64,000 nucleotides of DNA from Pengzhenrongella sp031582905 (GCF_031582905.1 NZ_CP133990.1:496001-560000), one strand, 5' to 3'; positions 18,707-28,707 are shown, numbered from the stretch's first letter. Notes: generated by a model not told the origin, from the sequence alone. Translations and numbers: made by a program.

Positions 18707-18829
18707 GAGAGATATGACCTCTTCCGCGGGCACTTCAGGTGTGTCCGTCCCGATGTTCGCGCGCGGTCGACCGCTCGCGTGGCGTCGGATGCCGCTCGGT
18801 GGTGGGCTACTGTCAGGTCATCCGACGAA
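18707..18829. promoter_or_regulatory. Candidate operators ahead of the FadR-type regulator
   Basis: GAGAGATATGA at 18707-18717 matches, on the other strand, the TCAGATCTCTC word at 10867-10877 in 10 of 11 positions. A separate inverted pair, CGTCGGATG at 18783-18791 and CATCCGACG at 18819-18827, flanks a 27-base gap; its core GTCATCCGAC has the GTC-N4-GAC form common for FadR-family operators. Either could be the regulator's own site. Confidence 0.35.
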
Positions 18830-18936
18830 TGCAGCGGGGGAACCATGGCTCGACCCACGAGCGCCAGCGCCAGCGCCGGTGCCGGTGCCGGGAAGGTCCG
18901 GACGGCGACGTCGCCGTCGTCGACCCGGGTGCCCGG

Positions 18937-19746
18937 ATGAGCGACGTGCGGGTGCGTCCCCGGTCCCGCAGCGACGAGGTCGTCGACGGCATCCGCCGGA
19001 TGATCCTCGACGGTGAGCTGGTGCCGGGAAGCCGGCTCCCGGTGGAGAAGGACCTCGCGGACCTCCTCGGGGTCTCCCGCGGGTCGCTCCGCGAAGGGGT
19101 CCGGGCCCTGGCCATCCTCGGTGTGCTGGAGACACGTCAGGGCGACGGCACGTACGTGACCAGCCTCGGGCCCTCCATGCTGTTCGCCCCCGTCGGGCTG
19201 GCGGTGGAGCTGCAGGGCGAGACCGGTGGCGCCGAGTCCTTCCACGTCGTGCGACGCATCCTGGAGACCGAGGCTGCCGCGATGGCCGCGAGCACGATGG
19301 GCCCCGAGATGCTCGAGCACGCCCGCCAGGCCCTCGACGAGGCCACCGAGGTCCTCGGCCGTGCGCCGGTGGACCACGAGCTCCTCATGGGCTGCGACAT
19401 CGCCTTCCACCGCGCGATCGCCATGGGCTCCGGCAACCCGGTGCTGGCCGCGTTGGTCGAGTCCCTGGCGAGCCGGACGGTCCGTGGCCGCCTGTGGCGC
19501 GGGCTGTCCGACGAGGGTGCGCTGCAGCGCACCCATGCCGAGCACGGGGCCATCCTCGCGGCGCTGGAGGCGCGGGACCCCGAGCGGGCCCGCGTGCGGA
19601 TGGCCGTGCACCTGTTGGAGGTGGAGGACTTCATGCGGTCGCGCGACGCCGTCCCGGACGGCCAGCACCCTCACGAGCAGGTCGACCGGAACGGTGACCC
19701 CGACGACGTGCCGGCGTCGGCCGGCAGAGCAGAGGCACAGGGATGA
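18937..19746 (+). CDS. FadR-family (GntR) regulator of the fucose cluster
   Basis: 269 residues from MSDVRVRPRSRSDEV at 18937. An in-frame-shifted upstream ATG at 18845 with GCGGGGGAA ahead of it opens a 31-codon frame that ends in ATGA at this start, so it may be a coupled leader or, with one lost base, the true N-terminus. The winged helix (VVDGIRRMILDGELVPGSRL, then LLGVSRGSLREGVRALAILG) is followed by an all-alpha FCD ligand domain with metal-binding pattern residues (Asp and His in CDIAFHRAIA, then RTHAEHGAIL). It lies inside the catabolic operon and probably senses a fucose-derived sugar acid. Confidence 0.88.
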   Translation: MSDVRVRPRSRSDEVVDGIRRMILDGELVPGSRLPVEKDLADLLGVSRGSLREGVRALAILGVLETRQGDGTYVTSLGPSMLFAPVGLAVELQGETGGAESFHVVRRILETEAAAMAASTMGPEMLEHARQALDEATEVLGRAPVDHELLMGCDIAFHRAIAMGSGNPVLAALVESLASRTVRGRLWRGLSDEGALQRTHAEHGAILAALEARDPERARVRMAVHLLEVEDFMRSRDAVPDGQHPHEQVDRNGDPDDVPASAGRAEAQG

Positions 19747-20549
19747 GCGCAGTGGACCGGACGTCGCAGACGGGGAGCGCCGGCGGAGAGTTCGACGGGA
19801 TCCGGGCGGTCGTCACCGGCGGCGCCGCCGGCATCGGTGCCGCCATCGTGACCGCGCTGCTGCGGCGCGGGGCAGCCGTGGTGTCCCTGGACCGGACGAC
19901 GGACGGGGTGCCCGAGGGAGCCCTCGGCGTCGTCGGCGACCTCCGCGACGACGCCGCCGTGCGAGCAGCCGTCGCCCAGGCGGCCGACCACCTGGGCGGG
20001 ATCGACGTGCTGGTCAACAACGCCGGCATCGGGGCGCGCGGCACCGTGGAGGAGAGCACGGACGAGGACTGGCTCCGCGTCCTGGACGTCAACGTCCTGG
20101 GGATCGCGCGGGCCACGCGTGCCGCCCTGCCGCACCTGCGCGCCTCCGCCCACGCCGCCGTCGTCAACACGTGCTCGATCGCCGCGTGGGCCGGCCTGCC
20201 CGACCGCGCCGTCTACGCGACGTCCAAGGGCGCCGTCCAGGCGCTGACGCTGGCCATGGCCGCCGACCACGTCGGGGACGGGATCCGGGTCAACTGCGTC
20301 AACCCGGGGACCGTCGACACGCAGATGGCGCGCGGCCACATCGCGTCCGCCGCGGATCCGGCCGCCGAGCTGGCGGCGATGGAGGCGCGGCAGGCGACCG
20401 GCCGGATGGTCACCCCCGACGAGGTGGCGCACGCCGTGTGCTACCTCGCCAGCCCGCTGGCGACCTCCACCACCGGCACGGCGCTCGCCGTCGACGGCGG
20501 CATGCACGGGCTGCGCCTGCGCGGTGCCGCCGCCTCCCAGCGCGGCTGA
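19743..20549 (+). CDS. SDR dehydrogenase, probable 2-keto-3-deoxy-L-fuconate dehydrogenase
   Basis: 268 residues, overlapping the regulator stop by four bases. The classical SDR set is complete: TGGAAGIG cofactor loop, NNAG, Ser in NTCSIAAW and the YxxxK pair in YATSKGAV. The position between the regulator and the FAH-fold hydrolase matches 2-keto-3-deoxy-L-fuconate 4-dehydrogenase, which gives 2,4-diketo-3-deoxy-L-fuconate with NAD+. Assignment to this substrate is from context. Confidence 0.85.
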   Translation: MSAVDRTSQTGSAGGEFDGIRAVVTGGAAGIGAAIVTALLRRGAAVVSLDRTTDGVPEGALGVVGDLRDDAAVRAAVAQAADHLGGIDVLVNNAGIGARGTVEESTDEDWLRVLDVNVLGIARATRAALPHLRASAHAAVVNTCSIAAWAGLPDRAVYATSKGAVQALTLAMAADHVGDGIRVNCVNPGTVDTQMARGHIASAADPAAELAAMEARQATGRMVTPDEVAHAVCYLASPLATSTTGTALAVDGGMHGLRLRGAAASQRG

Positions 20550-20623
20550 GGCCGCGGTACGCGCCACCACCTCGCCGGCCCGCGCCCGGCCACGTCCCAA
20601 CCACACCTCTCGGAGGAGAACCC

Positions 20624-21478
20624 GTGCGACTCATGCGACTCGGCGCCGCCGGAGCCGAGGTGCCCGCCGTCCAGGACGGGAGCACCGTGCTCGACCTGCG
20701 CCCCGTCACCGCCGACCTCGACCCCGCGTTCTTCGCCGGCGGCGGGATCGCGGCGGTGCGCGCGGCGCTCGACGCCGGCGCGCTGCCCGAGCTCACCGGC
20801 GCGCGGTCGCTCCGGCGCGGGGCGCCGGTCGCTCGTCCCGCCGCAGTGATCTGCGTCGGGCAGAACTACGCGGCTCACGCGGCGGAGTCGGGGGCGGAGC
20901 CGCCCACCACCCCGATCATCTTCCACAAGCACCCGGGCACCGTCGTCGGGCCGGACGACGACGTGCTGGTGCCGCCGGGCGCCACCACCGTGGACTGGGA
21001 GGTCGAGCTCGCCGTCGTGATCGGCGCGCGCGCACGCTACCTGCCGGACCGTGGGTCGGCGGTCGCGCACATCGCCGGCTACACCGTCTCCAACGACGTC
21101 AGCGAGCGCACGTACCAGCTCGAGGAGTCGGGCGGGCAGTGGTCGAAGGGCAAGTCGTGCGAGACCTTCAACCCGCTCGGGCCGTCCCTCGTCACCGCCG
21201 ACGAGGTGGACCCGGCGGGTCTCCGGCTGCGGTCCTGGGTCAACGGCGAGCCGCGCCAGGACTCCTCCACCGCGGACATGATCTTCGACGTCCCGTACCT
21301 CGTCTGGCACCTGTCCCAGTACCTCGTGCTCGAGCCGGGGGACGTCGTCAACACCGGCACCCCGCAGGGCGTGGCCCTGTCCGGACGGTTCCCGTACCTC
21401 CGGGCGGGCGACGTGATGGAGATCGAGATCGAGGGCCTGGGCCGCCAGCGGCAGACCCTGCGGGACGCCGTGGTTTGA
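20624..21478 (+). CDS. Fumarylacetoacetate-hydrolase family; probable 2,4-diketo-3-deoxy-L-fuconate hydrolase
   Basis: 284 residues from a GTG at 20624 with GGAGGAG seven to thirteen bases upstream. The FAH fold is clear: ICVGQNYAAHAAE, the metal-binding Glu residues in VDWEVELAVVIG and Asp in YTVSNDVSERTYQ, and NTGTPQGVALSG. In this pathway the enzyme splits the diketo acid into pyruvate and L-lactate, ending the oxidative fucose route without an aldolase. The preceding 74 bases hold only the ribosome binding site. Confidence 0.88.
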   Translation: MRLMRLGAAGAEVPAVQDGSTVLDLRPVTADLDPAFFAGGGIAAVRAALDAGALPELTGARSLRRGAPVARPAAVICVGQNYAAHAAESGAEPPTTPIIFHKHPGTVVGPDDDVLVPPGATTVDWEVELAVVIGARARYLPDRGSAVAHIAGYTVSNDVSERTYQLEESGGQWSKGKSCETFNPLGPSLVTADEVDPAGLRLRSWVNGEPRQDSSTADMIFDVPYLVWHLSQYLVLEPGDVVNTGTPQGVALSGRFPYLRAGDVMEIEIEGLGRQRQTLRDAVV

Positions 21479-21585
21479 CCGAGAGGCCGACGGGCCGACG
21501 GGCCCCAAGGCGGCCGGCGCACCGACGCACGACCCCCGACCGACGACGACCACACCCGTGGCACCCGGCAGAGGACACACCGCAC

Positions 21586-24068
21586 ATGGCAGACCCCGCC
21601 CGCTCCCACGACGCCGCGACCCCTGGCTCGGCGACGACCCTGCGGTACACCTCGCCCCCGGAAGGGTGGGTGGAGGCGCTGCCGATCGGCAACGGACACC
21701 TGGGCGCCATGGTGTTCGCCGGGACCGCCCGCGACCGGCTGCAGATCAACGACGACACCTGCTGGTCCGGGTCCCCTCGGCTCGCCCCTGTACGCGGTGC
21801 CGACCTGCCGACGGGGAGGGCCCGGAGGTGCTGCGCGCGGCCCGGGCCGCCCTCGCGGACGGCGACGTGCGGGAGGCCGAGCGTCAGGTCATGCGGCTCC
21901 AAGGCGGGTACGTCGAGTCCTACCAGCCGCTCGTGGACCTGTGGCTGACCGTGCCCGACGGCGCGGCGGGCTCCGGCCCGGCGACCGACTACCGGCGCTG
22001 GCTCGACCTCGGTGAGGGCACCGCCGGGCACACGTGGAGCACCGGCTCGGGGACCGTCGAGCAGGAGGTGTTCGTCAGCCGCCCCGCCGGCGTGCTCGTG
22101 CTGCACCGCACCGGTACCGCCCCGATGGACGTCGACGTCGCGGTGACCTCGGTGCACACCCTGACGGGCGTCGAGCAGGACTCCGCGCCGGACGGCGCCG
22201 ACTGGTCGGCCGCCGTCCGGATGCCGGCGACCGTGCTCCCCGACTACGTCCCCACGACCGGGACCGGCGTGACCCCGAGCCCGGGCCCCGGGGACGGCGT
22301 CACGTGCGCCGTCGGCGTGCGGGTCCGCACCGACGGCCGGTCCGCCCCCGTGCCCGGCGGCGTCGAGGTCCGCGGCGCGACCTGGATCACCGTCCTGCTG
22401 ACCTCCGAGAGCGACTACGCCGACGCGGTCACCCCGCTCCACGGCGACCTCGCCCGGCTGCGTGCCGTCGCGCACGAGCGGCTGACCGCGGCCGCCGACG
22501 CCGGCGTGCCCGCGCTGCGCGAGCAGCACGTCGCCGACCACGGTGCGCTGTTCGGCCGCGTGGCGCTGCGACTGGGGCCCGTCGACGGGCCGCCCCAGCG
22601 GTCCCTGCCCACGGCCGACCGGCTCGCCCGCAACGCCGAGACCCATGACGACCTGGACCTGGCCGCCCTCGCGTTCCAGTACGGCCGGTACCTGACGATC
22701 GCCGGGTCACGCCCGGGGACCCTCCCGCTGAACCTGCAGGGCATCTGGAACGAGTCCCCGCGACCGCCGTGGAGCTCGAACTACACCATCAACATCAACA
22801 CCGAGATGAACTACTGGCCCACGCTGAGCACGAACCTCGCGGAGTGCCAGGAGCCGCTGACCCGCTGGCTCGAGCAGCTCGCCGCGGCCGGTCGCGCGAC
22901 CGCCCGCGAGCTCTACGACCAGCCCGGGTGGACCGCGCACCACAACTCCGACGCATGGGCGTTCGCCGAGCCGGTCGGGCAGGGCGGGGACAACCCGGGG
23001 TGGTCGTTCTGGCCGTGGGGTGGCGTCTGGCTGACCCGTCACCTGGTCGAGCACCACGACTTCCTGGGCGACGACGCGGCGCTGCTCCGGGCATGGCCGG
23101 TCATCGCCGGTGCGGTGGACTTCGTGCTCGGGTGGTTGGTCGAGCTGCCGGACGGGACGCTGGGGACGTGCCCGGCCACGAGCCCGGAGAACTCCTACCT
23201 CGCCCCCGACGGCCGCCCGGCCGCGGCGACGACGTCGACGACGTCGGACCTCGCGATGGCGCGGGACCTGCTGGAGAGCGCACGCCGGGTGTCGGCGGTC
23301 GTGCTGACCGGGGACCCCGCGGCCGAGCGTCAGCACGCCGAGCTGGTCGCCCGGATCGACGCGGTGCTGGAGCGGCTCCCCACCGAGCGCGTGACGGCGG
23401 ACGGCCGCATCGCCGAGTGGCACCTCGCCGACCTGGTCGAGGCCGAGCCCGAGCACCGGCACCAGTCGCACCTGTACGGCGTGCACCCGGGCGGCCGGAT
23501 CGACCCCGACCAGGACCCGGCGCTGGCCGCGGCGGCCCGCGCGAGCCTCGACGCCCGGGGTCCGGAGTCGACCGGGTGGTCGCTCGCCTGGCGGCTGAAC
23601 CTGCGTGCACGGCTGCGCGACCGCCGGGGCGCCGAGCTCATGGTCGAGAACTTCCTGCGCCCGGTGCCGGCCGAGGCCGACCACGCGGTGTCCGTCCGTG
23701 GGGGCGGCGTCTACCGCAGCCTGCTGTGCGCGCACCCGCCGTTCCAGATCGACGGGAACTTCGGGTTCACGGCGGGGGTGGCCGAGCTCCTGGTGCAGAG
23801 CCACCGGTTCGCGGAGGGCGCCCCGGGGCGCCGGGAGATCCATCTCCTGCCGTGCCTGCCGCCGTCATGGCGGGACGGCGCCGTCCGCGGGCTGCGCGCC
23901 CGGGGCGGGCTCGTCGTGGACGTGGAGTGGTCGGGCGGCGCCCTCGACCGGGCGGTCCTCACGGCGGACCGCGACACGACGGCCGTCGTCCGCCTCGGCG
24001 ACGCCACGGCGACGATGCGCCTGACCGCCGGCCTGCCCGTCGAGGCCCCGCTGCGTGGGGTGGTGTGA
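21586..24068 (+). CDS. Alpha-L-fucosidase, GH95 (one frame break)
   Basis: About 827 residues after bridging. The ATG at 21586 has only a weak GAGG ahead. The N-terminal beta-sandwich (EALPIGNGHLGAMVFAG, LQINDDTCWSG) precedes an alpha/alpha barrel with the GH95 block NYTININTEMNYWPTLSTN, whose Asn residues activate the water, and the general-acid Glu in ATSPENSYLAP. It is an inverting 1,2-alpha-L-fucosidase. No signal peptide is seen, so it acts on imported glycans. The frame breaks near 21817 where ACGGGGAGG should have one more G. Confidence 0.9.
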
Positions 24069-24988
24069 CCGTGGCGAGGAGGTCCGTCGCAGCCGACCAG
24101 CCACACCGGGAGGACCGTCCGCAGGACGTCGTGGACGCCCACCACCACCTGTGGGTGCGGGCGCGACACCCCCAGACGTGGATGGACCCGACGAGCATGG
24201 CGGCGATCGACGACGACTTCACCGAGGCGGACTACGCCGACCTCGCCCGGTCGGCGGGTGTGACGGCGTCCGTCGTCGTGCAGTCGGTGCACGCCCCCAG
24301 CGAGACGCCCGAGCTGCTGGCCGTCGCCGGTACGAGCGATGTCGTCCGCGGCGTCGTGGGCTGGGTCGACCTCGAGTCGCCCGACGTGGCGGAGCGGCTC
24401 GCGGCGCTGCGGGCGGCGCCGGGCGGTGACCGGCTGGTCGGCATCCGGCACCTGGTCCAGTCCGAGCCGGATCCCGACTTCCTGGCGCGGCCGTCGGTCC
24501 GTCGAGGGGTCGCCGCCGTGGGTGACGCCGGGCTCGTCTACGACCTGCTCGTCAGCGACGGCCAGCTCGGGGCGGCGGCCGACCTCGTGGGCGCGCTGCC
24601 CGGGACCACCTTCGTCCTCGACCACCTCGCCAAACCGGATCTCGTGCACGGCGACCTGACCCGGTGGGCCGAGGACCTCCACCGTCTCGCCGCGCACCCG
24701 AACGTCGCCGCGAAGGTCTCGGGGCTGGTCACCGAGGCGGACTGGTCCCGATGGACCGTCGCCGACCTCCGCCCGGCGGTGGACCGTGCGTTCGACGCGT
24801 TCGGGCCCGACCGCGTCATGTTCGGCTCCGACTGGCCGGTCCTCAACCTCGCGGGGGACTACGGGCGATGGCTGGACGCGGCGGCGGCCCTGCTCCCCGC
24901 GGCCTGGGGCACCGACGAGCGCGCCGCGTTCTGGGGTGGCAACGCCCGGCGGACCTACCGCCTCGGGGGCCTCAGCGACCGCCCGTGA
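24065..24988 (+). CDS. Amidohydrolase, probable L-fuconolactonase
   Basis: 307 residues from the GTG at 24065, which overlaps the GH95 stop (GTGA). The amidohydrolase_2 signature is present: HHHLW metal site in VVDAHHHLWVRARHPQTWM, then VDLESPDVA, FVLDHLAKP and FGSDWPVLNL. This family includes L-fucono-1,5-lactonase, which opens the lactone made by the fucose dehydrogenase. It is the last gene of the cluster on this strand and its 3' end overlaps the convergent reductase gene by 17 bases. Confidence 0.9.
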   Translation: MTVARRSVAADQPHREDRPQDVVDAHHHLWVRARHPQTWMDPTSMAAIDDDFTEADYADLARSAGVTASVVVQSVHAPSETPELLAVAGTSDVVRGVVGWVDLESPDVAERLAALRAAPGGDRLVGIRHLVQSEPDPDFLARPSVRRGVAAVGDAGLVYDLLVSDGQLGAAADLVGALPGTTFVLDHLAKPDLVHGDLTRWAEDLHRLAAHPNVAAKVSGLVTEADWSRWTVADLRPAVDRAFDAFGPDRVMFGSDWPVLNLAGDYGRWLDAAAALLPAAWGTDERAAFWGGNARRTYRLGGLSDRP

Positions 24989-26002
24989 GGACGCGGTGAC
25001 GCTGCTGGACCCCGGCGGGACCGTAGGGATAGTCGTCGGCGCGAGGAGCGCTCGCGCTCGACAGCGCCTCGAGCTCGGCCGCGGTCAGCTCGAGGTCGGC
25101 CGCCGCGAGGTTGTCGGTCAGCTGCTCGGTGGTGCGGGCACCGAGGATCACCGAGGTGACCCCGGGCTGGGCTCCGAGCCAGGCGAGTGCGACCTGGGGG
25201 GCGGAGACCCCGTGCGCGTCCGCCACCGCGCCGACGGCGTCGAGGACCTGCCAGGTGCGCTCGTCGGCGTTGCGCGCGGCCCACGCCTCCATGCCCCGGG
25301 TCGGGTTCTCCCCGAGGCGGGTGGCGCCGGTCGGGTCGACGTCGCGCTGGTACTTGCCGCTCAGCCACCCACCGGCCAGCGGTGACCACGGCAGCAGCCC
25401 GAGGCCGGCGTCCAGCGCTGCGGGCACGACCTCGTGCTCGATGTCCCGCACGAGCAGGTTGTACTGGGGCTGCAGGGTCACCGGCGCGGTCCAGCCGTGC
25501 GCGCGTGCGACGTGCACCGCCTTGGTCAGCTGCCAGCCCAGGTAGTTCGAGAAGCCGTAGTACGAGATCTTGCCGGCGGCGACGGCGTCGTCCAGGAAGC
25601 GCAGCGTCTCCTCGACCGGGGTGAGTGCATCCCAGGCGTGCACCTGGTAGAGGTCCACGTGGTCCTCCCCAGCCGGCGCAGCGACGCGTCGAGCGCATCA
25701 CGCAGGTGCCGGCGGGACAGCCCCAGGTCGTTGGGGCCCTGTCCCATGGGGAACCTGCCCTTGGTGGCGACGACCATCTGCGCCGCGTCGGTCGGGTGCT
25801 GGGCCAGCCAGCGGCCGATGATCTCCTCCGACACGCCCGCGCTGTACACGTCCGCGGTGTCCAGGAAGGTGCCGCCGGACTCGACGAAGGTCTCCATGAT
25901 CCGTCCGGAGGTCTCCTCGTCCGCCTCGGCGCCGAACGTCATGGTGCCCAGGCACTGGGTGGAGACGACGGCGCCGCTGCGCCCGAGAGTGCGGTACTGC
26001 AC
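24972..26002 (-). CDS. Aldo/keto reductase, AKR12/YghZ-like (one frame break)
   Basis: About 343 residues from the GTG at 26002 (VQYRTLGRSG), with AAGGG upstream. FLDTADVYSAGVSEEIIGRWL and VVATKGRF carry the Asp, Tyr and Lys catalytic residues, and VDLYQVHAWD holds the His. The frame breaks near 25668: CGGCTGGGGAGGACC on the minus strand should have five G rather than four. It is a general AKR of unknown substrate. It converges on the fucose cluster and may not belong to it. Confidence 0.85.
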
Positions 26003-26149
26003 GGTGAGGCCCTTCGACGACGGGTGACCGGGACTCGGGTGTCCCGCGGCCGCGACGTCCCGACGGGCGTCGTACACCCACCTTGACCCGCCGGTCCGGG
26101 CGGCGCGAGCCCAGCACCTATCGCGTCGCACCATGACCGTGCGCCCACC

Positions 26150-26199
26150 TAGACTCCGTGCGCCGCCTCGAGCGGCACAGGTACCGCCTCGAGCGGCAC
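26150..26199 (+). promoter_or_regulatory. Putative promoter and paired operator of the MFS gene
   Basis: TAGACT at 26150-26155 is a plausible -10. Just downstream the 16-base word CCGCCTCGAGCGGCAC occurs twice, at 26163-26178 and 26184-26199, 21 bases apart (two helical turns). Each copy is a near-palindrome. This would suit a repressor that blocks the MFS pump. The remaining part of 26003-26305 shows nothing else. Confidence 0.4.
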
Positions 26200-26305
26200 G
26201 GCTCACCGTGGGGACCACCGCCGGTGCGCGCCCGGGCGGTCATGGCGCGGCCACGCGCGCGTGCCCCGGGTCGGGCGTTCCATCGACCACGCAGAAGGGC
26301 ATCAT

Positions 26306-27838
26306 GTGAGCGGCCGCACGGACGCAGACGTCGAACGCGGCGACGGGCGTCGACCTGTCGCCATCCCGCCCGCGCAGGTCGACCGCCCCGCCGTCGACGT
26401 CGACCCGTCGGCCCACCGGCTCTCGCGCCAGCACCGCAGCGTCATCCTCGTGCTGATGGTCGCCGCGTTCACCGTGATCCTCAACGAGACCGTGATGAGC
26501 GTCGCGCTGCCGGTGCTGCAGGTGGACCTCGGGGTCGCGCTGAGCGTGGCCCAGTGGCTGACGACCGCGTACATGCTGACCATGGCGGTCGTCATCCCGC
26601 TCACGGGGTTCCTCATCCAGCGCGTGCCGACCCGATCGCTCTTCATCCTGGCGATGAGCGTGTTCAGCGCGGGGACCCTGGCGGCGGCGCTGGCCCCCGG
26701 TTTCGGCATGCTGCTCGCGGCCCGCATCGTCCAGGCGTCCGGCACGGCGATCATGATGCCGCTGCTGATGACGACGGTGATGACCCTCGTCCCGGTGGCG
26801 CGACGCGGCCTGATGATGGGCAACATCTCGATCGTCATCTCGGTCGCGCCGGCCCTGGGGCCGACCCTCTCAGGGTTCATCCTCGGCCAGTTCGGCTGGC
26901 GCGCGATCTTCCTCGTCGTCCTGCCGATCGCGCTCCTCACGCTCGCGCTGGGTGCGAGGTGGCTCGTCCCCGTCGCGGACACCACGCGTGCTCGGGTGGA
27001 TCTGATGTCCGTCCCGTTCGCCGCGCTCGGGTTCGGCGGACTCGTCTACGGGATGGCGAGCATCGGTGAGGCAGCGGAGGGCGAGGCGGCGATCCCGGTC
27101 GGCGTGCTGTTCACCGTCGGCGGTGCCTTCCTGCTCGCGTTCGTGGCGCGGCAGATCATCCTGCAGCGCAGCGACCGTGCGCTGCTCGACCTGCGCGTCT
27201 TCCGCTCGTCGGTCTTCTCGATCTCGATGGTCGCGATGCTGCTCGCGACCGCGACGATGTTCGGCGCCTTCGTCCTCATCCCGCTGTTCGTCCAGCGGGG
27301 GCTCGGGCTGGACCCGCTGCAGACGGGGCTCATCACCTTGCCGGGAGGCCTGGCGATGGGGATCGCCAGCCCGCTCGTCGGGCGGATCTACGACGCCCAC
27401 GGACCGCGCGCGCTGCTCCTCACGGGCGCGCTGCTGATGAGCGGCAGCCTGTGGGTCCTGTCCACCGTGAGCGCGGCCACCTCGACGGCCCTGCTGGTCG
27501 GCGCCAACGTCGCGATCATGGTGGCCCTCGCGGCGACCTTCACGCCGCTCATGACGGCCGGCCTCGGATCCCTGCCGCCGCGGCTCTACTCGCACGGCAG
27601 CGCCGTGCTCGGCACCCTCCAGCAGGTCGCCGCCGCCTCGGGGACCGCCGTCTTCGTCACCGTGGTCGCCGTCGCCGCGACGGCGGCCGGGAGCGACACC
27701 ACCGAGGCGACGGGCACGATCGCCGGTGTCCGTGCCGCCTTCCGGGTCGCCGCCGTCGTCTCGCTCGTCCTGATCCCCGCGGTGCTGCTCGTACGCAAGC
27801 CGACCTCGGCCGCGCCGTCCGGTGTCCTGGCGCACTGA
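26306..27838 (+). CDS. MFS transporter, EmrB/QacA (DHA2) drug-efflux type
   Basis: 510 residues from the GTG at 26306, which has AGAAGGG seven bases ahead. The hydrophilic head of about 35 residues is followed by 14 predicted membrane helices. Family motifs are present: ILNETVMSVALP in helix 1, AQWLTTAYMLTMAVVIPLTG and the antiporter motif C region SVAPALGPTLSGFIL. It should export toxic or antibiotic compounds in exchange for protons. Control by the repeated operator upstream is inferred. Confidence 0.9.
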   Translation: MSGRTDADVERGDGRRPVAIPPAQVDRPAVDVDPSAHRLSRQHRSVILVLMVAAFTVILNETVMSVALPVLQVDLGVALSVAQWLTTAYMLTMAVVIPLTGFLIQRVPTRSLFILAMSVFSAGTLAAALAPGFGMLLAARIVQASGTAIMMPLLMTTVMTLVPVARRGLMMGNISIVISVAPALGPTLSGFILGQFGWRAIFLVVLPIALLTLALGARWLVPVADTTRARVDLMSVPFAALGFGGLVYGMASIGEAAEGEAAIPVGVLFTVGGAFLLAFVARQIILQRSDRALLDLRVFRSSVFSISMVAMLLATATMFGAFVLIPLFVQRGLGLDPLQTGLITLPGGLAMGIASPLVGRIYDAHGPRALLLTGALLMSGSLWVLSTVSAATSTALLVGANVAIMVALAATFTPLMTAGLGSLPPRLYSHGSAVLGTLQQVAAASGTAVFVTVVAVAATAAGSDTTEATGTIAGVRAAFRVAAVVSLVLIPAVLLVRKPTSAAPSGVLAH

Positions 27839-27860
27839 CCTCCCCGGCCGGCCGGGGAGG
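27839..27860. terminator. Terminator hairpin between MFS and HAD genes
   Basis: A perfect 22-base palindrome (arms CCTCCCCGGCC and GGCCGGGGAGG) begins at the MFS stop codon. It may also lower read-through into the HAD gene, whose ATG is eight bases further on. Confidence 0.65.
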
Positions 27861-27868
27861 ATGGGCCC

Positions 27869-28707
27869 ATGACCACTCGCCGCGCGGTGTTCCTCGACGT
27901 CGACGGCACCTACGCCGACCGCGGGGTGGCGCCGGCAGGGCACGTCGCGGCGGTGCGTGCTGCCCGGGCGAACGGGCACCTGGTGCTCCTGTGCACCGGA
28001 CGGCCGCGGTGCATGCTGCCCCCACGTCTGCTGGCGGCGGGGTTCGACGGGATCGTCGCGGCCGCCGGTGGGTACGTGGAGGTCGACGGCGTCGTGCTGC
28101 TCGACACCCGGTTCCCGCCCGAGCTCGCCGAGCGAGTCGTGCGGGTGCTCGAGGCGCACGACGTCGCGTACGTCTTGGAGGCCCCGGACGTCCTGCTCGG
28201 CCCGGCCCGCGCGGAGCGGCGGCTGCGGGACCTCCTCGGTGGGCACCTGGACCCGGACGAGCCCGGGGACCTGGGTACGGCGGAGGGGCCGGAGGACGCG
28301 CTCGCGGCGCTGCGGACGGCGGACGTGCTGACCGGGGCGTCGTTCGGGAAGGTCACCGTCGTCGACTCCTCCGTCCCGGTCGAGGATCTGGCCGTCGCGA
28401 TGGGACCCGGTGTCGGTGCGCTGCCCAGCTCCATCCCCGGCATGGGCGGGTCGTCAGGGAGCTGCACCTGGTCGGGGTGCACAAGGCGGCGGGCATCGAC
28501 GTCGTCAGCGCCCACCTGGGTCTGGTGGCGCACGACGTGATCGCGTTCGGTGACGGGATGAACGACGTGGAGATGCTCAGGCACGCCGGGGTGGGCGTGG
28601 CCATCGAGGGTGCGGATCCGCGGGTGCTCGCCGCAGCCGACCGCACGACGGGCGGCCCGCGCCGGGAGGGCCTGGCGACGGCATTCGCCGAGCTCGGCCT
28701 GATCTGA
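27869..28707 (+). CDS. HAD-superfamily Cof-type phosphatase (one frame break)
   Basis: About 279 residues. Motif I is AVFLDVDGTYADRG, motif II VLLCTGRPRC, the Lys of motif III lies in VGVHKAAGIDVV and motif IV is VIAFGDGMNDVEML, so all catalytic parts are present. A type IIB cap lies between motifs II and III, as in Cof/YidA sugar-phosphate phosphatases. The frame breaks near 28447 at GGCATGGGCGGGTCG, where one base is missing. The first metal-binding motif reads DVDGT as usual. Confidence 0.87.

Noticed and set aside
18845..18939. A separate 31-codon gene ahead of the FadR-type regulator
   Set aside because: It has a good ribosome binding site but a simple Ala/Ser/Gly product; more likely a coupled leader or the regulator's true N-terminus with one lost base. 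It is noted under that gene.
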